Below are positions 56,180-64,000 of a DNA stretch of 64,000 nt, piece by piece; position 1 is the stretch's first letter; the number at the start of each line of letters is the position of its first letter. The translations under genes were made by a program, and so were the position numbers. Origin of the DNA: an uncultured Coriobacteriaceae bacterium (GTDB lineage Bacteria > Actinomycetota > Coriobacteriia > Coriobacteriales > Atopobiaceae); NCBI GenBank assembly GCA_902791035.1, contig CADAUA010000006.1:16457-80456 (forward strand). Reading direction: 5' to 3'. The notes beneath the pieces are model-generated. The model worked only from the letters and a program-made list of their open reading frames with translations. It did not search any database and was not told the DNA's origin.

Positions 56180-58990
56180 TTACTGCCCGATGGTCATCTT
56201 GACCGCGGCGGAGCAGCGCGGGCAGAGGCCGTCAGGCCCCAGCGTGCGCCAGTTCCAGCAGCGCGGGCACTTGTCGCCAGCGGCGGCGCTCACGGCGCAG
56301 GCCAGCTCGTCGCCCTGGGCCAGCGTGACCTCGGAGCACACGAAGACCTCGGCCAGGTCCACGCCGGATCCTGCAAGAAGGTCATACTGCGCAGCCGGCA
56401 GGGTCAGCTTGGCGCTTGCGGCCTGGGTGGTCTTCTCGCTCACGGCGCCCGCGGCCTGAGCCTCCTCGTAGGCCTTGGTGAAGGCTCCGCGGGCCTCGTT
56501 CATGGCCACATAGGTGGCCTCGAGGGCGTCGGCCTCCTCGGCCGTCATGGGCGCCTGGTACCAGTCGAGAAGGGCAGCGTACTTCTGGCCGTCGCGCATG
56601 CTGGCGGGCAGGTACTGCATGATCTCGTCGGTGGTGTAGACGAGGATCGGCTGGAAGTCGTGGACCAGCATGGAGAGGATCTGGGCCCACACGGTCTGGG
56701 CGCTCCGGCGCTCGGGCGTGGTGGCGCCACCGCAGTACATACGGTCCTTGGTGGCGTTGAGGTAGCCGTTGGAGAGCTCGGTCACGTAGTCGTAGAGCGT
56801 GCGGAAGACCACGTTGAAGCGGTAGTCGCCGTAGGCTGCCTCCACGGCCTCGTGCACCTTGCACATATGGGCCAGGGTCACGCGGTCATAGGCCGTGAGC
56901 TGGTCCAGCGGCAGGGCGTCGGTCGCGGGGTCGAACTGGCCCTCCAGCTCGCCCAGCAGGAAGCGGAAGGTGTTGCGGACCTTGCGGTAGGCGTCACCCA
57001 CGTGGGAGAGGATGGTCTCGTCGCAGGGGACGTCGGTGGAGGTATCGACGCTGGCCACCCAGAGGCGCAGGACGTCGGCGCCGCGCTCGTTGCAGACCTT
57101 GTTTGGGTCGATGACGTTGCCCAGGGACTTGGACATCTTTCGGCCCTGGCCGTCCAGCGTGAAGCCCTGGCTCACGACGGACTTGTACGGCGCCACGCCA
57201 TAGGCGCCCACCGAGGTCATGAGGGAGCTCATGAACCAGCCACGGTGCTGGTCGGAGCCCTCGAGGTACATGTCCGCGGGGAACTTGAGGTAGGGGCGGT
57301 GCTTGCACACGGCGGTGTGCGAGACGCCGGAGTCCCACCACACGTCCAGGATGTCGGGGTTGGCCTTGAGGTTGTGGCCGCCGCACTTGGGGCACACGCA
57401 GGCATCGCCCAGGTAGGAGGCCGGGTCGTCGGTGAACCAGGCGTCCGAGCCCTTGGCGCGGAAGAGCTCGATGACCGCGTCCAGCGTGGCGTCGTTCATC
57501 ACGGTCTCGCCGCAGTCCTGGCAGGTGTAGGCCGGGATGGGCACGCCCCAGTTGCGCTGGCGGGAGATGCACCAGTCCGGGCGCTGCTCCACCATGGAGC
57601 CGATGCGCTTGACGGAGTGGCTGGGGTAGAAGCGGACCTTGCTCAGCTCGGCCGTGGCCTCGCGGCGAAGGCCGGTCTTGTCCATGGACACGAACCACTG
57701 GCTGGTGGCACGGAAGATGACGGGCTGCTTGCAGCGCCAGCAGTGGGGGTAGCTGTGGTGGATGTCCTCGTGGAGGATCAGGGTGCCGCGGTCGGCCAGC
57801 CACTCGATGATCTTGGGGTTGGCCTCGTTTACCTCCATGCCGGACCAGGGGCCGCCGGTGCCCATGCCGTCGCCCTTGTAGAAGCGGCCGTCGTCGTCCA
57901 CGGGCATGACGATGGGGATGTTGAAGCGCATGCCGGCGTTGTAGTCGTCCACGCCATGGCCGGGGGCGGTGTGGACCACGCCGGTGCCGTCGTCGAGCGT
58001 GACGTAGTCGGCGTAGATGAACTCGCCCTCCACGCCCTGGTCGCCAAAGATTGGCTGCTTGTACTTGTTGTGGCAGAGGTCGACGCCGTTCATGCGCCAG
58101 ACCTCGCCGTCCGCGCCCTTGGCCAGCTCGTAGGACTCGTAGCCGAACTTGCCGCAGCAGCGCTCGACGAGGGCCTCTGCCATGATCTCCGCACGACCGT
58201 CCACGAGGACGGCCACGTAGTCGGCCTCGGGATGCAGGATCACGGCGTCGTCTGCGGGTAGGGTCCAGGGGGTCGTGGTCCAGATGTCCACCCAGAGGCG
58301 GTCGGCGTAGGCCTCGAGGCCCGCGGGCACGGTGGTCATCTCGAAGCGCACGAAGATTGCGGGCGACACCTCGTCGCCGTACTCGATCTCCGCCTCGGCC
58401 AGGGCCGTGTGGCAGTGGGAGCACCAGTGGACGGGCTTGCGACCGCGGTAGATGGCGCCCTTGTCGAAGATGGCCTTGAAGATCTCCACGTCGGTGGCGT
58501 CGTAGTCGTGGGTGTAGGTGAGGTAGGGGTTGTCCCACTCGCCCAGCACGCCCAGGCGCTTGAAGCCCTGGCGCTGGGTGTCCACCTGCTCGACGGCCAG
58601 CTTGTTGCAGAGCTCGCGAATCTTGACGGTGGGTAGCTGGTTGAACTTGTCGGTGCCCAGGGTCTCCTCGACCTTGTGCTCGATGGGCTGGCCGTGGCAG
58701 TCCCAGCCGGGCACGTAGGGGGTCTGGTAGCCGCGCATGGACCAGTAGCGGTTGATGATGTCCTTGGAGATCTTGTTCTGCGCGTGGCCCAGGTGGATCG
58801 GGCCGTTAGCGTAGGGAGGGCCGTCGTGGAGGACGAACTTGTCGTGGCCCTCGTTCTTCTTGAGGAGCTGGCCGTAGACGTCGTTCTGGTTCCAGTTGGC
58901 GAGCCGCTTGGGCTCGTTCTGGGCCAGGCTGGCGCGCATGGCAAAGCCCGTGTGCGGCAGGTTCATGGTCTTCTTGTACTCGTTCGCCAC
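56180..58990 (-). CDS. ileS: Isoleucyl-tRNA synthetase
   Basis: The 936-residue class I synthetase has the HIGH-type motif in PIHLGHAQNKISKD, the KMSKS loop in GRKMSKSLGNVIDP, the editing domain (WTTTPWTLPADDAVILHP) and a C-terminal zinc finger CPRCWNW...CPRC. Length is normal for the bacterial type. The start is a GTG at 58990 (VANEYKKTMNLP) following AGAGGGA; the upstream in-frame extension is the T-box leader, not protein. Expression is probably controlled by that T-box. Confidence 0.96.
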   Translation of the reverse strand: MANEYKKTMNLPHTGFAMRASLAQNEPKRLANWNQNDVYGQLLKKNEGHDKFVLHDGPPYANGPIHLGHAQNKISKDIINRYWSMRGYQTPYVPGWDCHGQPIEHKVEETLGTDKFNQLPTVKIRELCNKLAVEQVDTQRQGFKRLGVLGEWDNPYLTYTHDYDATDVEIFKAIFDKGAIYRGRKPVHWCSHCHTALAEAEIEYGDEVSPAIFVRFEMTTVPAGLEAYADRLWVDIWTTTPWTLPADDAVILHPEADYVAVLVDGRAEIMAEALVERCCGKFGYESYELAKGADGEVWRMNGVDLCHNKYKQPIFGDQGVEGEFIYADYVTLDDGTGVVHTAPGHGVDDYNAGMRFNIPIVMPVDDDGRFYKGDGMGTGGPWSGMEVNEANPKIIEWLADRGTLILHEDIHHSYPHCWRCKQPVIFRATSQWFVSMDKTGLRREATAELSKVRFYPSHSVKRIGSMVEQRPDWCISRQRNWGVPIPAYTCQDCGETVMNDATLDAVIELFRAKGSDAWFTDDPASYLGDACVCPKCGGHNLKANPDILDVWWDSGVSHTAVCKHRPYLKFPADMYLEGSDQHRGWFMSSLMTSVGAYGVAPYKSVVSQGFTLDGQGRKMSKSLGNVIDPNKVCNERGADVLRLWVASVDTSTDVPCDETILSHVGDAYRKVRNTFRFLLGELEGQFDPATDALPLDQLTAYDRVTLAHMCKVHEAVEAAYGDYRFNVVFRTLYDYVTELSNGYLNATKDRMYCGGATTPERRSAQTVWAQILSMLVHDFQPILVYTTDEIMQYLPASMRDGQKYAALLDWYQAPMTAEEADALEATYVAMNEARGAFTKAYEEAQAAGAVSEKTTQAASAKLTLPAAQYDLLAGSGVDLAEVFVCSEVTLAQGDELACAVSAAAGDKCPRCWNWRTLGPDGLCPRCSAAVKMTIGQ

Positions 58991-59078
58991 CGTGCATCCC
59001 TCTCTGGGCCTCGTGTGCGGGCCCGCTTCCGGCGCGATCGGGCCCGGGGCCCGCGCGCCACTCCGTTGGACGCCCATG

Positions 59079-59375
59079 AAAAAAGCGCCCGCCCCTCCAG
59101 CTGGGACGAAGCGCCGCAAGATACGCGCGAAACTTCGCTTGTGAACCACCCAGCGAGCGGAGACCTCCGCCTTACTCGGCTGGCCTGTGTCGGCGGCCAC
59201 TCCGGCGACGCCTACTTGCCGGGTCGCGGGCGGCGCGGTGGCGCGGGCGCGAGGCGGCTTTGGGGCCGCGGCTCCGGGGTGATCTTCGCCGGGACGCGGT
59301 CGCGGGCTCCCACCATCCCCGCTCTCTCGTGGCCGCGCTGCCCCGGGTACTCTCCCCATCACAGCTGTATGGGAG
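59079..59375 (-). ncRNA. T-box leader (Ile) upstream of ileS
   Basis: On the minus strand, a lower stem GGGG/CCCC (59354-59357 with 59276-59279) is followed by the loop-E word AGTA (59348-59351). On the 3' side GAAG and then ATC (59281-59283) serve as an isoleucine specifier; an upper CCGGG/CCCGG stem lies between. Further down, GGGTGGTTCAC (59141-59151) matches the T-box bulge region. A terminator GCGCTTCGTCCC...GGGGCGGGCGC ending in TTTTTT (59079-59114) completes it. Uncharged tRNA-Ile should favour antitermination. The structure was derived by eye. Confidence 0.78.
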
Positions 59376-59444
59376 AGGATAGCACGTCGCAGCGCGGCGA
59401 ACGGCGAGAAGTGCGCGCTCATGGCAGGATTGCGGGGACGGGAT

Positions 59445-59495
59445 GGGAAGGTCGGGACGGTTAGGCCGGTCTAAGCGGGTGGGGCTTCCCGGGGC
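59445..59495. repeat. Single 51-bp repeat unit (locus E)
   Basis: GGGAAGGTCGGGACGGTTAG begins at 59445 and the unit ends in a TCCCGGGG junction, matching the 51-bp family but present once. It lies upstream of the ileS T-box and adjoins a 64-bp-family array. Confidence 0.8.
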
Positions 59496-59497
59496 TA

Positions 59498-59655
59498 GAT
59501 TGCCCACGTCCACAGCTGTGGGCAACTGCACGCATCAGGTCTCCAGGTCGCCTGATTGTCGACTTGCCTACGCGCCGAGCTGCGGGCAACTGCGAGATCA
59601 CGCTGTCTCGACAAGTCCGGAGGGACCTTTACCCCCGCTACAGCCATAGGTAACT
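59498..59655. repeat. 64-bp repeat family, three units
   Basis: Imperfect 30-bp palindromes start at 59498, 59562 and 59626, exactly 64 bp apart; the first reads ATTGCCCACGT...TGTGGGCAACT. They lie between the ileS leader and the Rpn-like copy 2. Families 1 and 2 touch here without mixing. Confidence 0.88.
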
Positions 59656-59740
59656 CGCTCTGCCCCGCCAGAGAGGGATGGGCTGTCTGATCCAACTTAC
59701 ATGCGGAGGGGCTACGCCAAGCGCAGCCCCTCCGCAGCCA

Positions 59741-60649
59741 TTACTTTGTCACTCCGAGCGACACTTCAACCCGAGCTGCCTGCTCATCCGAGATTCCGGT
59801 CCACTCACGAGCAGCAGTTCGCTCAGCGCCCTGCCTCAGGAGGCGCTCGTAGATCTCAGCGGCAGCCGAGGCTCTGCCCTGTGCAATGCCCTGCTCGATG
59901 CCCTGTTCGATGCCCTGTTCGATGCCCTGCGCAAGGCTCTTCTCCACAAGTACGCGGCGCTCCTTCTCCTCGTCGTACTCCGTGAGCAGCATGTCCCTCA
60001 CCTCGCCCTTGTGCTTGAGTAGGTATGAGCTCAGTATACCCCGCGAGATGCACTCATCCACAGCACCGTCCATGGCCTGCTCCGGACTAAGCCCACGCGC
60101 CTGACCTGCACGGAACACGGCTATCAGCTCAGCGTACCCGCAGAGCGTCGGGCTCCTTCGCATAAGCTCCACGTTGTGTCCCGCATTGATGTTGATGACA
60201 TGCGCCGTCCACTCGTAGCCGACCGAGTCGGTGCTGAACGCCTCCGAGAGTCTCATGTCAAACCACTCCGGCTGCTCCTGCCCGCCGTTATAGAGCACAT
60301 AGTACTGGGGCGCCGGGATTCGCAGCAGCTGCGGGTAGTAGATGCTCTCGTTGGAAAGCCGCGAGATGAGGCCCTCGTACTCGCGCGCAAAGTAGAGCAG
60401 CCCTCGAAGGGGCATGTTGGGATTTGGCGTGCTCTGATGCTCAAAGAGCACCAGCTGCTCATGGAAGATCACCGCGACGTCGTTCTTCATGGAGAGATAC
60501 ACGGCGTCCTCGAGCGTAGCCACCTCAAGGGCGTCTACGTCGTCATAGCTCGTATCGAGCACCGCGTTGTAGAGCTCGAGCGCATACTCCAATTTGCGAT
60601 TGCGCAGGCACGGGCATGTGACAAGAGCTCCGACCCCGCGTGACACGAG
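59741..60649 (-). CDS. Rpn-family PD-(D/E)XK protein, copy 2, with altered 5' end
   Basis: About 302 residues. The body matches the second Rpn subfamily: LEYALELYNAVLDTSYDDVD, DAVYLSMKNDVAVIFHEQL with the catalytic acid region, LFEHQSTPNPNMPLRGLLYF and QYYVLYNG. Near the C-terminus IEQG repeats are encoded by a 12-bp direct repeat (about 59880-59935). The N-terminus is abnormal. Where relatives have 10-20 conserved residues, this frame runs into the 22-bp tandem repeats at 60618-60727, and no ATG or ribosome site is present. The GTG at 60649 inside the repeat is the best available start. The gene may be truncated or use a repeat-derived start. Confidence 0.65.
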   Translation of the reverse strand, partial: LVSRGVGALVTCPCLRNRKLEYALELYNAVLDTSYDDVDALEVATLEDAVYLSMKNDVAVIFHEQLVLFEHQSTPNPNMPLRGLLYFAREYEGLISRLSNESIYYPQLLRIPAPQYYVLYNGGQEQPEWFDMRLSEAFSTDSVGYEWTAHVININAGHNVELMRRSPTLCGYAELIAVFRAGQARGLSPEQAMDGAVDECISRGILSSYLLKHKGEVRDMLLTEYDEEKERRVLVEKSLAQGIEQGIEQGIEQGIAQGRASAAAEIYERLLRQGAERTAAREWTGISDEQAARVEVSLGVTK

Positions 60650-60727
60650 CTCCGACCCCGCGTGACACGAGCTCCGACCCCGCGTGACACGAGCTCCGAC
60701 CCCGCGTGACACGAGCTCCGACCCCCT
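60618..60727. repeat. 22-bp tandem repeat (5 copies)
   Basis: GTGACACGAGCTCCGACCCC plus GC repeats at 60618 (one variant), 60640, 60662, 60684 and 60706. It is the same word family as the hairpins at 50340 and 62719. It lies between the Rpn-like copy 2 and the divergent fbp gene, possibly within the fbp promoter. Confidence 0.93.
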
Positions 60728-60768
60728 CCTATACTGGACACAGCACAAACAAGACCCGGGAGGATCCC

Positions 60769-62712
60769 ATGCCCAGCCGTCGCGGTACCACCGACCCCAA
60801 CCTCAAGTACCTCGAGCTTCTCTCCGAGAAGTTCCCCACCACCCAGTCGGTCTTTACCGAGATCATCAACCTCGAGGCCATCCTCAACCTCCCCAAGGGC
60901 ACCGAGCACTTCGTCTCGGACATCCACGGCGAGTACGAGGCCTTCGAGCACATCCTCAACAACTGCTCCGGCGTCATCCGCGAGCGCGTCCAGGAGACCT
61001 TCCGCCTGGAGCTCACGACCGACGAGCAGGCCGACCTCTGCACCCTCATCTACTACCCCGAGGAGAAGCTCCGCCGCCTCAGGCGCGCCGGCACAGCCAC
61101 CGACGAGTGGTACGCCATCACCCTCATGCGACTCGTCCGCCTGGCGCGGCGCCTCTCCGGCGGCTACACCCGCTCGAAGGTCCGCAAGGCCATGCCCGTG
61201 GAGTACGCCTACATCATCGACGAGCTTCTCCACATCTCGCCCGACGAGCGCGAGCAGCGCCTGGCCTACCACCAGCGCATCATCGACACGATCATCGACA
61301 CCGGCTCCGCCGACGACTTCATCGTCTCGCTCTCCGCCCTCATCAAGCGCCTGGCCGTGGACCACATGCACGTGGTGGGGGACATCTTCGACCGCGGGCC
61401 CCATGCCGACCGCATCCTGGACCGCCTGATGGCCTACCACTCCATCGACGTCCAGTGGGGCAACCACGACATAGTATGGATGGGCGCCGCGGCCGGCTCG
61501 CCCGTGTGCCTGGCCGCCGTGATCCGCAACAACGTGCGCTACGAGGCCCTGCAGATCCTGGAGTCGGCTTACGGGATCAGCCTCCGCGAGCTGCAGTCCT
61601 TCGCGGAGCGCACCTATTGCACGGACGCGGGCGACGGCGCGGACGGTACTAGCGGCACGCGCGACGGCATGACCCCCATGGAGAAGGCCATCTCGGTGAT
61701 CATGTTCAAGCTCGAGGGCCAGACCATCATGCGCCACCCCAACTGGCAGATGGACGACCGGCTCCTGCTGGACAAGCTCGACCTCTCGCGCGGCGTGGCC
61801 CACGTGGGCGACAGGGACTACGAGCTCACGACCACAGACTTCCCCACCCTCGACCCGGCGGACCCCTACGCCCTCTCGAGCGAGGAGTCCGAGGTCATGG
61901 ACGACCTCATGTACGCCGTGCGGGCCTCCGACCACCTGAGGCGCCACATCGACTTCCTCTACGAGCACGGCTCGGCCTACCTAGTGTGCAACGACAACCT
62001 GCTCTTCCACGCCTGCGTCCCCATGAACGAGGACGGCACCTTCTGTCCGGTGAACCACCAGGGCCACATGCTGGCCGGTCGCGAGTACTACGACTACGCC
62101 GACCGCCTGGCCCGTCGCGCCTGGCACAACCATGACCAGGTGTCGCTCGACTGGATGTGGTACCTGTGGTGTGGGCGCTACTCCCCGCTCTCTGGCCGCC
62201 TGGTCAAGACCTTCGAGCGCACCTACTTCGTTGACAAGAGCACCTGGGAGGAGCCGAGGGACCCCTACTACTCTCTCACGGACGACCCCGAGGCGTGCAG
62301 GCGCGTCCTTGGGGAGTTCGGTCTGGACCCCGAGCGCGGCCACATCATAAACGGCCACACGCCGGTGCACGCCTCGCGCGGGGAGTCGCCCGTGCGTGCG
62401 GGCGGGCACCTGGTGGTGATAGACGGCGGCTTCTGCCAGGCCTATCACGCCAAGACGGGCATCGCCGGATACACCCTCATCGCCGACCCGCAGGGCATGC
62501 GGATAAAGGCGCACCGGCCCTTCGGGACCATCAGGGACGTGCTGGACCTGAACACAGACATCATGAGCGACGACGACCGCTTCGAGGTGACCACCCAGCC
62601 CATCACGGTGGGAGACACGGACACCGGCGCGGAGATCCGCTCCCAGGTGGCCGACCTGCGGGCCCTCCTCGACGCCTACCGCACGGGCGAGCTCCCCGAA
62701 CGCTCCGTCTAG
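60769..62712 (+). CDS. fbp: Fructose-1,6-bisphosphatase class III
   Basis: The 647-residue protein is a class III FBPase with a calcineurin-like phosphoesterase core: SDIHGEYEAFEHIL, VVGDIFDRGPHADRIL, WGNHDIVWMGAAAG and INGHTPVHASRGE supply the metal ligands. It hydrolyses fructose-1,6-bisphosphate in gluconeogenesis and is typical of Firmicutes and some actinobacteria. The ATG at 60769 follows GGGAGGATCCC. The upstream frame crosses the tandem repeats and is rejected. It ends in front of a 42-bp perfect hairpin. Confidence 0.95.
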   Translation: MPSRRGTTDPNLKYLELLSEKFPTTQSVFTEIINLEAILNLPKGTEHFVSDIHGEYEAFEHILNNCSGVIRERVQETFRLELTTDEQADLCTLIYYPEEKLRRLRRAGTATDEWYAITLMRLVRLARRLSGGYTRSKVRKAMPVEYAYIIDELLHISPDEREQRLAYHQRIIDTIIDTGSADDFIVSLSALIKRLAVDHMHVVGDIFDRGPHADRILDRLMAYHSIDVQWGNHDIVWMGAAAGSPVCLAAVIRNNVRYEALQILESAYGISLRELQSFAERTYCTDAGDGADGTSGTRDGMTPMEKAISVIMFKLEGQTIMRHPNWQMDDRLLLDKLDLSRGVAHVGDRDYELTTTDFPTLDPADPYALSSEESEVMDDLMYAVRASDHLRRHIDFLYEHGSAYLVCNDNLLFHACVPMNEDGTFCPVNHQGHMLAGREYYDYADRLARRAWHNHDQVSLDWMWYLWCGRYSPLSGRLVKTFERTYFVDKSTWEEPRDPYYSLTDDPEACRRVLGEFGLDPERGHIINGHTPVHASRGESPVRAGGHLVVIDGGFCQAYHAKTGIAGYTLIADPQGMRIKAHRPFGTIRDVLDLNTDIMSDDDRFEVTTQPITVGDTDTGAEIRSQVADLRALLDAYRTGELPERSV

Positions 62713-62718
62713 GGAGAG

Positions 62719-64000
<1,282 letters not shown>

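Noticed and set aside
59000..59422. N-terminal extension of IleS of 144 residues
   Set aside because: The segment is the T-box leader and terminator; the GTG at 58990 has a ribosome site and gives the normal family length.

Overview
The window is high-GC bacterial DNA, apart from one AT-richer stretch. The gene set points to a host-associated Coriobacteriia actinobacterium of the Olsenella/Atopobium type: a class III fructose-bisphosphatase, an Ile T-box in front of ileS, an LPXTG-like wall-anchored surface protein, an RmlC-RmlD fusion, YtcJ-like amidohydrolases, and PD-(D/E)XK proteins of the Rpn and AAA-ATPase-like types. The genus is an inference from gene content, not a database result. 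No rRNA or tRNA gene was recognised.

Layout. 1-8650: the end of an MFS transporter, a metallo-beta-lactamase-fold hydrolase, a CocE/NonD-type hydrolase next to a free-standing acyl carrier protein, an AAA-ATPase/nuclease fusion, an Sfp-type phosphopantetheinyl transferase that could load the carrier, and a RelB-like/PIN toxin-antitoxin pair. 8780-18190: housekeeping genes on the minus strand (leuS, guaB, a membrane glycosyltransferase, an RluA-type pseudouridine synthase, an amidohydrolase). 18680-28380: a membrane GIY-YIG-like protein, a DUF4012 protein, a GNAT acetyltransferase, a first rfbB copy, a hipA relic and a 1031-residue alanine-rich CAP-domain surface protein. 28550-33720: a worn mobile/defence patch with a frameshifted Abi-like gene, an IS3 fragment, a complete IS21-type element and the 3' part of an ATPase gene truncated at the IS21 edge. 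33740-51030: a Wzx/Wzy-type exopolysaccharide locus read leftwards (wzz, cpsD, cpsB, priming transferase, phosphohexomutase-ManC fusion, two glycosyltransferases, polymerase, pyruvyl transferase, nitroreductase-like protein, flippase, rfbA, rfbCD, rfbB). Its middle, about 37.2-44.5 kb, is clearly AT-richer and looks imported. 51750-54180: an Rpn-family protein, then a three-gene module that reads as toxin, antitoxin and SecB-like chaperone (TAC). 54240-64000: an amidohydrolase, lspA, ileS with its T-box, a second Rpn-family gene, fbp and the start of ftsH.

The most striking feature is what fills the intergenic DNA. There are at least six unrelated families of structured repeats: (1) a strict 51-bp unit with internal palindromes at five loci; (2) a strict 64-bp unit with a 30-bp imperfect palindrome at four loci; (3) a 30-bp palindrome of the CACCTG...CAGGTG type; (4) and (5) two families of roughly 55-65 bp hairpins repeating every 95-105 bp; (6) very long perfect hairpins and tandem units built on GTGTCAC/GTGACAC. 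Families 1 and 2 keep exact phase between diverged copies. I do not recognise families 1-5 as described elements. Together with the TAC module and a 10-base C tract in the Shine-Dalgarno position of the priming glycosyltransferase, they are the best leads here.
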